From contig JAVTLE010000001.1 of the NCBI GenBank assembly GCA_033439295.1, positions 744,001-808,000 of the forward strand: 64,000 nt of DNA. The letters are read 5' to 3'. A program made the position numbers and the translations under genes. This stretch comes from Deuterostichococcus epilithicus. Lineage: Eukaryota > Chlorophyta > Trebouxiophyceae > Prasiolales > Stichococcaceae. Below the pieces are notes generated by a model that saw only the letters and a program-made list of their open reading frames with translations, was not told the origin of the DNA and made no database searches. Shown one piece after another: positions 1 through 14,227 of the stretch (the stretch's first letter is position 1; every line of letters starts with the position of its first letter).

Positions 1-3803
<3,803 letters not shown>

Positions 3804-4767
3804 GGCTGTGGAAGGCGGGTGCCTGGCGGAACGCATGGTTTCCTTGCTTCACTTCATGTTCAGCAATGCCACGTGTACAGGTTGAGCAAACACTGGTGCT
3901 GTCGCTGCAGCGGCGCCTGACGAGGCGGTGATGTGTGACTCAGCAGACACAGCAATACTAGATCTTGCATCGACTCGGAAAGTTTAAAGCCTTGGTGCTG
4001 CTAGGTTCGAACAGCGGCACGTGCATCTGTGCAGCACCAGGATCCAAGGATCGTGCGGCGGTACCGTAGCCGGCCGCGGTTCCGTAGGCGGCCGTATCGC
4101 CAGTTCTTGCAATTTACAGATCCGACACTGTCCCTGACGGCAATTGATGCCGACATCTGCTATTCCGACTGAGAGCAGTTGCAGCCCGATAGTGTCAAGG
4201 CCGACTTACAAGCGGTGTGGCGAAGGTGCGCTACCGAACGAGGCCAGAACAATTCATCAACCCACTTCCCTATCTCCCACATGTAATGCATTACGGACGG
4301 CACCTCAAAACCAATAACATGCTGCCACAACCTGACAAATTTGTAGCAGTCCAATTTTGATGCCGCTGCGGCCAAGCATTGTGGCCCGCCGCTTCAGGCA
4401 GGCGCATGTGCTCGCCAGTGACAGCCCGGTCTAGTCGAATGACGCATGCTGCGCCATCTTCCCGCTGTCCGACAAAACCAAAATTCAGGTATCTAGGCCC
4501 ACGGCAAGCAGCATAGGCATGCCCGCATCATGCCCAGCATGCACTATCCCGGCTGTAAACACTATGCCATACAAGTTGAACAGCGTCTCAAATCTTCCAA
4601 GGCCTCACGGAGCATGCGCCGGGCAGGTACGCCGTTGCCGGCTGGCTATACTTCAGGCAGACCCGAAACACACATATAAGCTGATCCAAACGCTGACTTG
4701 GTCCTGCATATACAGTTGCCGCAGGTGCGTGGCCGGCCAGCGCCCTACGCGCCGGCAGCAGCCGCGC
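3804..4767. other. Intergenic: upstream of the RING gene, downstream of the bZIP gene
   Basis: No coding exon with convincing motifs was found here. It holds the 5' flank of the RING gene and the 3' flank of the bZIP gene. A short imperfect 20-bp tandem repeat (cggtnccgtagncggccg type) lies at about 4060-4095. No clear TATA box was seen. Confidence 0.5.
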
Positions 4768-7700
4768 TCACTGCTGCTGCCCATTCGGCAAACCCTGGCG
4801 CTCGCTGAGCAGCATCTTGAGCAGGCGATTCTCCTCCTGCAGGGGGTGCAGCAATTGAGTGCATGTCAGGGCCAAGCAGTCACAGCCTTGCAGGAGAGCC
4901 AGATGTGTGAGGCTGCAAATGATGCCGGAGCAGTGGCAGGGCAGCCGAGATGTAGAGGCTGTGTAGCTGCCAGACTGAACACATGAGTGATCCAACCTAG
5001 ATGCAGAGGCAGGGACAGAGACAGGGCACCGTGAAGCTGCTGACAAACCAAATGTGTACAGCAGGCTGCCGTAAGCCACCCATGCGACTCACTGATACCC
5101 AATACTACTCGCTTGCTTCAGCAGCGATCTCAGACCACATTGCAGCGATAAGCCTTTGAAAAGGCGCACAAAGCAGCACATAAGCGCTGCCAGCTTTCCC
5201 GAGGACGAGTGACCAGACCCCCCAGGGCGCTGAGCCATAGGCGCACGCACGAGCAGCGCTGCTGCAATTTGCAGATGGAACTGTGTGACAGAGATCGCGG
5301 CCCTTGCCTGGAGCACAAATATCTGCTTGGCCTGTGCCTCCACATCGGTCTGCAGCGCCCGCACGCTCTCGCGCAGGTCGCCAATCAGCGTCTTCTGCCG
5401 CTCCCGGAAGCGGCGCTGCGCCTGCACGGCCAGGCACAAAGGACAATCACGGTCTTGCGGATCAACTCAAGGTCTGCGCAAAGAATGGTACGCGAGGCAT
5501 GTCGTTAGATGCTTGATGCTAGCCACATAGTGCTGCAACAACCTCATCACACGGACAGAGCGCGACGATCGGCGCGCCAGCGGTACCCGAATTGCAAAGC
5601 TGGGAAAACAAAACATGGGGTGTAGCGCCAGGGCATGCTGCTGACCTGGCGGTTCTTCTCCTTGGAGCACTTCGCGCTGCCAGCGCCAGCAGGCGTTGCC
5701 GGCTCCTCGCCTCGCTCGGAGGTATCCGACGCCAGCACCGGCGGCGGCTCCTCACCCGACCTGCTTCCACAAAACATAAGCGCCCCAGGGATCAGCATTG
5801 ACGATCACCAGATTGAAACCCGTGCAACATGTTGAAGGCTGCCCAAGCCCTGAGCTGGTTCGAATCAAATGCCAGAAGATCGACATGATCAGCCAGACAA
5901 TGCGCGGAAGCTCGGACATCTGTCACGAGATGCTTCTCAGCCAGCAGTGGGAGTGCATGCCGCAGGAGCCCAGAGCTGCCAGCCAATGCGGCAGCAGATC
6001 GTGCAGCAGAGGCCGCACCGCATGCGGACGAGCGCCATCTCGGGGCCTTCATCAAAGTACTCATCTTCGTCATCGACAGCGGCCGCAGCGGGCGGCGCGC
6101 GGTTCAGATCGGGCCTCTTCTTGAAGGGCAGCGCCTCGGACGCCAGCGTGTCACGCGCGCTGCGCTTGCCGGTGCGCTTCCCCGTTGCGATGGGGCCTGC
6201 ATTTGAGTGCATGTACTTTGACAGCAGGGACTCTGTCGGAACCTGCAGTGCTTTTGTGCAGTCGTCTGCACGGCGTGCGGCCGTGCAGCTGCGATGTGTA
6301 GCAGGCCCAGGTTTGTGCTGGGTAAGCGTACAAGTTGACAAGAATTGGTCGCGTACACACTGCACACCTGGCGTCGGCCGAGCGCCGTTGCTTACAAAGC
6401 CACTGCTGCCGCGGCGCAGGCTGTCGCTGCTCTGGCGCGGCATGCCGCCCGCCAGAGGCGTGCTGCCTTGGGGACCCGCTGCCGCAGCTGCTGCCTCACT
6501 TGCCGCCGCAGCTGCCCACAGCGCGGTAGCGCCAGCGTTTGGCAGGCTAAATGCCGAGGGGCCTGGGGCGCTGGCGGGCGCCGCCGCCATTGGCGACTGC
6601 CGCCTCAGCGCCGCAGCCAGGTCGCTGAGGGGTGTGGAGGTGGACGGATCATGGGATGGCCGCAATGGTTTGGGCGCTGACAGGCCGCCAACGCCCGCGC
6701 CAGCCGAGGCAGCTGTCGCGGCCGCCTGCGAGCCGAGCACCTGAAGTAGCTGCGCGTGTGCCGTCGCCACGTCGACGCCGGAACCTGCCAGACTGGGCGC
6801 CGCTGCTGCACTCGGCTGCTCCCCCGGATGCCCTCCCAGCTGTAGCTGCCGCAGGTACGCTGGCCTGCGCAACACCAGTGAGACACAGTCAAAATCCAAG
6901 CACTGAATCAGCCGCAGATCTCCGTGTGTGGGCGCGTCGGGTGCAGTTCGCTGCTTCTGCACATTGGCTTCGCGATGAGATGCCGCTGAATCTCGCAGGC
7001 GGACTGTGTACGGATCACACCTTGGACGCCCTGTACGTCTATTGGGACTGCTGATTGCCAAGCGCAGAAATGAACAGAGCTCATGAACGAAACGGAAAGA
7101 GTCGAGGGCCCGGTGGCGAGCTTGGCATGCGCCCCGCCCCGCCTAGGTCTGTATTGCTTGCCAAGGTACTACCCAGTCCCATGCGATCAGGAGCCTCGCC
7201 GACGCTGCGCGGCTCCGAGCACCCGAACGCAGTCAACCGCATCCAGACTGATGCATCGTACAGCCCGCCACGCAGCGCCGCATGAAGGAGCCGTGAACAG
7301 TCAGCCTGACACCGCCAGAAGGGCTCTGCGAAACCCTGATCGCAAGGGAGAGCGTGCACCAAGTGCGAACACAGATCCGTTCGAGGAGCAGGGGCCCAGC
7401 AGCAGCAGCGCGATCCCGCCGAAGCGCTCGGCACCGCGGCAGGGACGCCTGCTCGAGTGTGTACCAGCCTCACGGCAGTCCTTAGTAAAGCCGCACGGCA
7501 TGCCCATCACAGCATGGCCCCAACGCGCAAGCCAGCATAGCACAGTGGCCCACCAGAATGCAACGGGCCGCCAATACAAGTCTGTTGACAGGGTTATCAG
7601 AAGCCGCTGCATTGCAGGCAGCTTCTCCCCGCCGCGTAACGACCAGGCCCGACTGTCGCGTCCCCTCCTGGGCGCGAATCTCAGCCTGAGAGCTGAACCG

Positions 7701-8175
7701 CAGCGGCACGGGCTCCTCACAGGCAACAGGAGCAGGCAGGAGAGCTGCAGCCTACACTAGGGGCGCGAGGGAAGGAGGGGATTCGTCTCGGAGCGCAGGG
7801 CAGACAATTATACACGAACGCGTCAGCGAATTTGTGGGCCGCGCAACCCGGGTCGTATGGTTGGCCAGCTTGTGGTCGTGACAAAGATGTCTGCGCCATC
7901 TTGCGCCGCCCGGGCCCGCACCGAACTCCTGTGACTAAGCAGGCTGCCCAACTTCACACGGCGAGTCTCCTGGTGACCAAAAGGCAGGCTGAAACCGCTC
8001 ACCAATATACGTTGAGGTCCTCCGGCCGCGCCGGCGGCTGCGGCTTGGCGGGCTGGTGGCCCGTGGTGATCTGCCAGGCGTTGTCCCGCGTCACGCGCCC
8101 GCCCTCGGCCAGCAGAGCAGCAGCCAAACCAGTTAGTGACTGCTGATGCGGCTCCGCTCCGCTGCCGCCGTCCAT
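4768..8175 (-). CDS. bZIP transcription factor (387 aa)
   Basis: Six exons, fully in phase: 8175-8003, 6864-6396, 6242-6019, 5760-5646, 5421-5308, 4836-4768 (1164 nt). The stop is TGA at 4768. The N-terminal two thirds is low-complexity Ala/Ser/Pro sequence with an acidic DDEDEYFDEG patch near the middle, possibly an activation region. The basic region is split by an intron between KNRQ and AQRRFRERQK; joined, it gives the bZIP hallmark N-x7-R (N325, R333). The zipper follows with heptad positions L343, L350, Q357, L364 and L371. The protein ends 16 residues later (last residues LPNGQQQ). It is therefore a sequence-specific DNA-binding dimer in the nucleus; target and subfamily cannot be told. 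Intron 1 is long for this window (1138 bp), and intron 5 (5307-4837) has a GC donor. Confidence 0.92.
4837..5307 (-). other. GC-AG intron in the bZIP gene
   Basis: The donor reads CTCCAG|gcaagg and the acceptor ccctgcag|GAGGAG. Splicing here joins IFVLQ to EENRLL in phase 0 and continues the zipper coiled coil. No GT donor nearby gives the frame. Confidence 0.8.
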
Positions 8176-8724
8176 GAGTCGTCGCCCGCTGCGAGGGCGC
8201 CGTTGTTATGCTGTAATGTGCTGGCTCCTGCCGCTGAGAACCCTGATGTGATGACCAGCACAGAATGGGATCAGCGTGTGAGATCAGTCACGCGAATCGT
8301 GTCACGCTGAAAACATTTGGGCGGATCCAGGTGACTCAGCAAGACTAATTTCCAGCTCAGCTTAGTAGCGTACGCCTTGTCAGCTTCATTTGCAGCCAGA
8401 TCGGCAATCAATCATCGTTGTGAGGGCCTCTTGACTGCCGAGGTGCACATCGGGCAGATGGCGCGCGGGTGCACGTTTGGACAGCGGCATGTTGTCTTCG
8501 AGTGAAAAGTCAGGCTGGTTGATGTGGCCCTCTCGCGGCATGTAGCCGAAGGAAATGGCATCAGGAGCTGTTTTGGGCAGATACAGGCAGTTGTACGCGC
8601 GGGCGGACAGGGCGCTTCAGCTGTGGGACGTCCCGCATGTGAGATCGGCACTCCAGCATTTTTATGCAGTGCGGCGAGATCAACGCGCTTCAGGGCCTGA
8701 ACAGCTGTGGACGACACCAAACGC
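8176..8724. promoter_or_regulatory. Divergent intergenic region between bZIP and coiled-coil genes
   Basis: The 549 bp separate two divergent start codons (8175 minus, 8725 plus), so the region probably carries both promoters and 5' UTRs. No TATA box or recognisable operator was seen. The call rests on position only. Confidence 0.45.
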
Positions 8725-10072
8725 ATGACGCAAGTCCCCCTGCCGCAGGCAGCGGCGGTGAGCGCAGCGTCCACATGCATCAACATCATCCTGCGCCTGC
8801 CGGTGCGGTTTCTGCTGGCCGAGCACAGCCCTGCAGACTCACCACTCCAGACTCGTGCTCGACGTCCCTTTTGGACTACCCCACACCCCAGATATGCGTG
8901 TTCATGTTGTACAACATCGGTAACACACAGCCGCTTGGCTGGTGCAGGCGCTGCAGGACGCGGGTAGCTATGGCGGCTCGGCAGTGCTGCTGGCGGCGCA
9001 GCAGGAGCTGCTCGCCAAGCAGATGCAGTCCTTTGAGCGCCAAATGGCCCGTCTGCGCAAGCTCATGTGCGCCTCCTTGCTTGCTCGCAAGCAGCTTGCA
9101 CCTTGTGGCGGCTGGGACGCTGCCCAACAGTCTGCTGACAGCCCGCTGGCGCCCCTTCTGCATGCGCACGACCCGTCGCGCTGCGTTCCTTGCGCCAGCT
9201 GCCCGTCTGCAGCCACCTTGTTTCCGTGGACGGCGGGGGTGTCGTCGCTGGGTGCAACACCTCCGCAGCCGGGTGCCAACATAGACTGACACGCATGGCA
9301 TCCTTTTGCACCTTGATCAATGGCTGCAATAACAGATGCACGCTTGCATCGTGATAACCATCGCTGATGCGTTGCGGCACACCGCTGTCTGATGTGCGGA
9401 GGTGTTCTGGAGCAGGGCGGAGATGGCGGACATCTCGGCGGCTGTCGGGAAGCTGGCGGCGGATGGCGCGCGGACGCTGAGGGAGCTGCGCGTGGCGCCA
9501 GACTCGGACATCGCGCGGCGGCAGATCGGCGCGTCACCCAGCTTGGCGGACTGTGTCGACGGGCTGCAGGCCCTCAGGTGTGCTTGGCGCTTAATGGGCG
9601 ATCCCCGCAGTTGACGACAAGCATTCCTGCCCCCTGGCTGCAGATCCTGCTTGGAGCTCCTTGTGGACGGCAAGTGGATCGAACAATTTGCACTAGTGCT
9701 GAGGGCAGACCGCCGCCGCGCAGGCAGATGCTGGCGCACGAGTGCCGGCTCCATGGCGCGCTGCTTGCGGAGCTGAGGCCGGATGCGGACGCGGCGGACC
9801 TGGCCGCCGTGCAACAGCTGCTGACGGGTATGCTGACACCCACTGCAATGCGACATGCAGCAGATGTCTTGACTATGTGCCCTCGCAGTGCAGGTGGCTC
9901 TGCATTGTCTGAACAGAGCCGAGCGCTCAGGAGCATGTACCATGTCTGCGTCCTGGTCCTGGATGCTGAGCTGATCAGCCGGTGTTTTGCGTGCGCAGAT
10001 CAGCCCAATCTGATCCACAGCGATTGGCGGGATATCCTTCTGCTGGTGTCGCTGACGGGGCAGCAGGATTGA
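8725..10072 (+). CDS. Small coiled-coil protein of unknown function (163 aa)
   Basis: Five exons in phase: 8725-8757, 8948-9066, 9416-9577, 9724-9827, 9999-10072 (492 nt, stop TGA). It starts MTQVPLPQAAA. A heptad-like helical region follows (ELLAKQMQSFERQMARLRKL), then a second helical part with ARRQIGASPSLADCVDGLQAL, ECRLHGALLAEL and QQLLTDQPNLI. No signal peptide or membrane segment is present. The conserved-looking Cys and Leu pattern and clean splicing argue that it is real. I do not recognise the family; size and helical character would fit a small subunit of a cytoskeletal or trafficking complex, but that is a guess. It converges with the minus-strand gene ending at 10422. Confidence 0.72.
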
Positions 10073-10421
10073 CGGGGTTCTTGCTAGACGCACAGATCGC
10101 GGACCAAATGCAGGCATTAATTCAGGTAGACGAGTCGATCAGGCGTTTGTGGTTTGAGCATGAGATACTGCGGCATTCTAGGCGTTGTTGCAAGTCTGTC
10201 GTCACATTCCGCTGTGCGCATGGATCCTTGGCGCAGATCATTTATACGACTGCGCACACCTTGCTGTTATGCGTCGACCTCAAAACCCAAAGCAGCAAAG
10301 CAGCAAACCAGCCACTAGAAGAGATACTCAGCTAGCTGCTCTCATCTTGTCATGCTGCACAGGCCAATGCAGGCAACACGGAAAACTAGCCGTGTTTGCT
10401 GCAGCAATTGCGCACGACAGG
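10073..10421. other. Convergent intergenic region
   Basis: The 349 bp lie between two stop codons of convergent genes. They presumably hold both 3' UTRs. No coding, RNA or repeat feature was recognised. Confidence 0.5.
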
Positions 10422-13400
10422 TCAAGGCGACACGCCCTGTGCAGTGTCCAGGATGTACTGGACTTGCTTCGCCGCCCGATCTCGCGTGTGCAGCGCCGCC
10501 TCCACCGCAACCGCCTCTTCCCTGGTGAACACCCTGCGGTGCAAGCAGCCCGATGCAACAACTCACTTCGAGGTCGGAACATGACGGCATGAAATGCAAT
10601 TGGGACCCAGCCCAGCTGAAGCTCATGAGGGGCTGCGTCCGTCGGAGCAAAGAACATGTGGTGTGGGCTGCCGGGACTGCCTTGATGGACCCACTCGGGA
10701 TGCAACCTCCTCATGCAGCACGAACACCAGCTGGGACGCGGGCGAGCTTCCAGGACGTCCTTCAGCCGTGAACGAAGAAGGCGAGTTTCTTCTAAATTAA
10801 ATCAAACGCAACCCACCCCGAGCGCAACCGCGCCTCCAGCGTCCGGTTGGCCGCCACATTGTCCGCCAGCAGCGCCTTCGTCTCCGCCAGAAAGTCACGC
10901 CTGAACACAGGTTTTGAAGCAAGGTAGAAGATGGTTTCGTGCTTCCGTGGTAGTTGCACATACTTGCTGCACCCTGCCAAAGCATGGAGATGCACCTCGT
11001 CCCCTCCGAACAGGGGGTTCTCTGCGCAGACCCGCTTTGCGGCACTCACTTCGACACGAACTCCACGAAGGGGGTGGCGGCAGCGCCCTCCTCGCCGCGC
11101 GACAGCGCCTCCGCGACGGCAAATACGTCGATGGGCTGGGTGTCCGCCGGCGTGAAGGCGGCCCGCAGGCGCCCCTCCACGTCCTGGGGACATGCAAAGG
11201 ACCAGGTTCAGACAAGTGCCTGCAAATGCTCGCCGCCCCACCAGGAGGATCCGGAGGCGGCCCCTACACGTCCCGGGGACACGTGAAAGGACCAGGTTCA
11301 GCGTGTCGTTTGCAAAGTGGTCGCCGCGCAGCAGAGAAGACCCGGAGGAGCCCAGCTTGGGCACGCCCGCTCGTCCGCCCTGAGAGCTGCCTGCATGCGT
11401 CCTGCTGGACAGCCTGCGCGGTGCCTACTCTTATGCCAGCCGACGGGTTTGCATGTCAGATGTTGCGCAGCGACTGCAGCGCGGCGCCAGGCAAGCGAGC
11501 CACCGGCCCTGGGTGCAGCTGCCCGTCACCGGCGTTCCAGCCCGAGAAATCCCCAGCGACCAAGGCGCGCTCCCACACAGGCTGGCGGCATGTGGTGCAG
11601 GTGCACAGAAACTCCGGAGGCAGCCTCCTCAGGGTTGGTCATTTATCACGAGGGGAGTGGCCGCGCCCGCTGCCGACGGGCATCGTCGGAGCCGGGCGCC
11701 TCCAGCAGCTGCAGCGCATCATCCAGCAGCCGCTCCGAGGGCAACGCGCGGAGCCGCTCCGCCTCCGCACGCAATCGCCGCCACAGGGTGGCCAGGGCCT
11801 CTAGCGCCTCCTCCGGTTCCCCGTACCTGAACAGGCAAAGCGGTGCGGACCCTCTGTGGGTTTGTGGTTGCAGCGGTAATTGGAAAAGTAGCTTGGTGAG
11901 AAACAGGAGGGTTGCAGCTCAGCGGAGCGTGTTCGGAGAGCCGCTGCCATCACGGGGTGGTCGGCGCCTCCTCGGGGATCCCCGTATCTGCGGGCCACAA
12001 AGATGCGTAAATAATATGATCTGTAGCGGAAGGCCCTACGAGATCTAGCAGATGACGCAGCTCAAGGGGCCGCGCCCTGCTACAGAGTAAATGATTGCGT
12101 GTCCAGTCCTCTTCGGACTGGACACGCTGCTCGGCACATCGCACCAGACGCCGCCGCCCCTTGATCGCTCGGCACATCGCGCAAGCCAGCGTCTCGACAC
12201 TGAGCAGAGCCGCGCCAGCATTTGTTGAGCGCCATGACAGCGAATCGCGCGTACGGCCTCCACACCGGCCAGGCAACGCTCTTTGGAGTCGAGTTGCGGA
12301 TGCTGGATGCCAGCACCAGGCGGCCTCGATGCGGCTGAGGAGCTTACCCAGCAGCTCATCGTCGATATCCTCAGCGTCGGACGTCATCATGGCAGCGCAA
12401 GCGCCAACCTACAGCGCGTCTCAAGTAAGTGTGTGTTGGAGGTTGGGGGGCTGTCCCACCGCCAGGCGGCCTCGACGCAGCAGCTGCATAGCATGGCCGG
12501 CAGCGCCCCGCCGGTGTCCTCGCAGCGGCGCAGGCGCCGACGCACAGGGAGCCTGACTTTCTGAGGAAGGATATGGGGCGTTCTCACTGCGAGGCGGCCT
12601 CGATGCGGCTGAACAGCATGGCCAGCAGCTCCTCGTCGATGTCGTCGCGGTGCGCATCGATGACCGCCTCCAGGTCCCGGCCCGCGTCTATCATTTCCAT
12701 CAACAACTTCCCCCGCCGCAGCTCCTGTGGGTCGTCCTGAGTGCACCAAATGAGGTTCCTACACACGTGCTGCTGTGCCCTGCGCTTGGACCTTTTCCCC
12801 CCCGCCCACCTCCTGGTGCGCCCATCAGCAGCTGCAGGGCGGGGGCCCGGCGCCGTTGCTCCCGCCAGACTGGCCAGATCCCGGAGCCGCGCCATGGGCA
12901 GGCAGCAACCCACAGCCGGCGCAGGCTCGACTACAGGCAAAGTGCGTGACAGAAAAACCAGAATGAGACAGCCAGGCTTTGTCCCGACAGAGCTCATCCA
13001 TTCCAGCATCGGGCGGACTGATCAGATGACTTTTGCATCGGGGTAATACGATCTACACCTGCTCGTCTGTTTGTGGCGGCTGCTCGCGCAGCTCGGAGAC
13101 GCCCGCCGCCGACTCGGCGGTTTCCGGCAATCCGGTGGCGCTCGACGGCTCGGCGGCGTCCGCTGGATCGCCGCGCACGCTGGCAAAATCCGCAGGAAAC
13201 TCTGCTGGCGACGCTGCCAGGGGGGCTGCTGGGAAGTCTGCGGGAAGCGTCGCTGGGAAGTCTACGGAGGGGCCCGCCGGGAAGTCGGAAGCGGCCGGAA
13301 ACTGGGCTGCAGGCGCCGCTGCTTCCGGCTCGGGGCGGTCCCAGAACTCCGCCATCTGCACCATTGGCCGCTGAGCTTCCTCTTCTTCCTCTTCTTCCTC

Positions 13401-14227
13401 TTCTTCCTCTTCTTCCTCTTCCTCGTCCTGCTCCACATCCCCGCCCTGCACAGCCGCGAGCGCATAATTATCTACGTAGGCAAAGGCTATGCCGACTGGC
13501 TGCTCCGTGTGGGCTGCACGATTGCAGACACGCCCTGCCATCTGCACCACCGAATTGCCGCAGCCATCCTGCTTGCAGCTGGCCAGTGCCAATCACGGCA
13601 CACGCAACATGGTGTGTTCCCAGCAGTGCATCAACTTACGCCTTCCGCCTGCAGTAGATATCTGCCCCTGCAAGCCTCCCGCTGCACTGCGTGACGCTTA
13701 GTCTCTCTGCCTGCCACACGCGCAGGGCTCCTCAGAGTTCGCACCTCGCGTACTACAGGGCTGGTCAGGTCAGTATCCTGCATGAAGTGCTCCCACCGCT
13801 GCCGGTATGCTGCCCGCTCCTCCTCAGTGCCCCGGATCTCCGGCATGGGCCCGCCATAAGCGGCGTTCAGCTCCGACTCTCGAGCGGCCGCTGCATCAGC
13901 AGCTGCAGCAGCAGCCCCTCTCGACTGTGACGCTGTACTGAGTGCTGCTGCTGTGTCCGCTGGCGCTATAGCGCCGCCCGCCGCCATGCGTTCGCCATCT
14001 GCCTCTGCCTCTTCCGCCTCGAGGGCCTCCAGCCACAGGTCTGATGACGAAAGATCCTGCTGCGTCTGTTCATCAGGCCGCTCCGGCGGCGCCCGCGGCC
14101 GCTGCTGCACCGTCTGCCGCCGCCGCCGCGCACCGCTGCGTTCCGACTTGCCCTGCAGCCGCCTCGCGTCCGGCTGTTGCGCCTGGCAGCGAGTCGCGAT
14201 GGAGCGGGAGCCAGCCGCAGCGAACAT
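10422..14227 (-). CDS. Probable plastid-targeted helical protein, family not firmly recognised (539 aa)
   Basis: Eight exons in phase: 14227-13745, 13445-13059, 12736-12588, 11826-11650, 11386-11293, 11183-11050, 10900-10817, 10533-10422 (1620 nt, stop TGA). The start MFAAAGSRSIATRCQAQQ, followed by a basic Ser/Arg/Gln stretch, looks like a chloroplast transit peptide. The middle is disordered with a run of about 16 Glu at the start of exon 2. The C-terminal 240 residues are helical and charged, with DDIDEELLAMLFSRIEAA, YGEPEEALEALATLWRRL and EEAVAVEAALHTRDRAAKQ. There is a loose resemblance to the plant chloroplast family annotated 'endoribonuclease E-like' (Arabidopsis At4g37920), recalled only from pattern. 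Introns between exons 3-4 and 5-6 contain duplicated splice-junction sequence (separate entries). The 5' end abuts or overlaps the divergent TPR gene. Confidence 0.7.
11183..11310 (-). repeat. 89-bp tandem duplication over an exon-intron-exon junction
   Basis: The block ctgaacctggtccttt...gtcccc(a/g)ggacgtg(g/t)aggggc occurs twice, offset by 89 bp (functional exon start 11183, copy 11272). The upstream copy supplies the used donor (CTG|gtcctt at 11293) and the downstream copy the used acceptor (ccccag|GACGTG). In the upstream copy the acceptor is changed to ccccgg. Almost the whole 109-bp intron is made of duplicated sequence. Confidence 0.85.
11827..12650 (-). repeat. Intron containing decayed copies of both flanking exon ends
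   Basis: The intron between 12588 and 11826 holds two diverged copies of the 3' end of the preceding exon (ELLAMLFSRIEAA), anchored on ggcggcctcga at about 12473 and 12317, against 12591 for the functional copy. It also holds one copy of the start of the following exon (cgcag|atacgggg at about 11987). Copy offsets are about 118, 156 and 161 bp. The third copy still reads DIDDELLGKLLSRIEAA, but using it breaks the frame of the best model. Confidence 0.78.
13374..13428 (-). repeat. GAA/GAG run encoding poly-glutamate
   Basis: A purine-only tract on the minus strand (ttcctcttc repeats on plus) codes for about 16 consecutive Glu in exon 2 of the probable plastid protein. It is in frame and an obvious site for length polymorphism. 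Confidence 0.9.

Noticed and set aside
5937-7061. 374-codon minus-strand open frame read as one exon
   Set aside because: Only parts of it are coding; introns at 6395-6243 and after 6019 are needed to reach the bZIP domain.
12810-12930. Possible extra exon of the plastid-protein gene (reading WREQRRRAPALQLLMGAPG)
   Set aside because: It has plausible splice sites but shifts the frame into the next exon; the model without it is in phase throughout.
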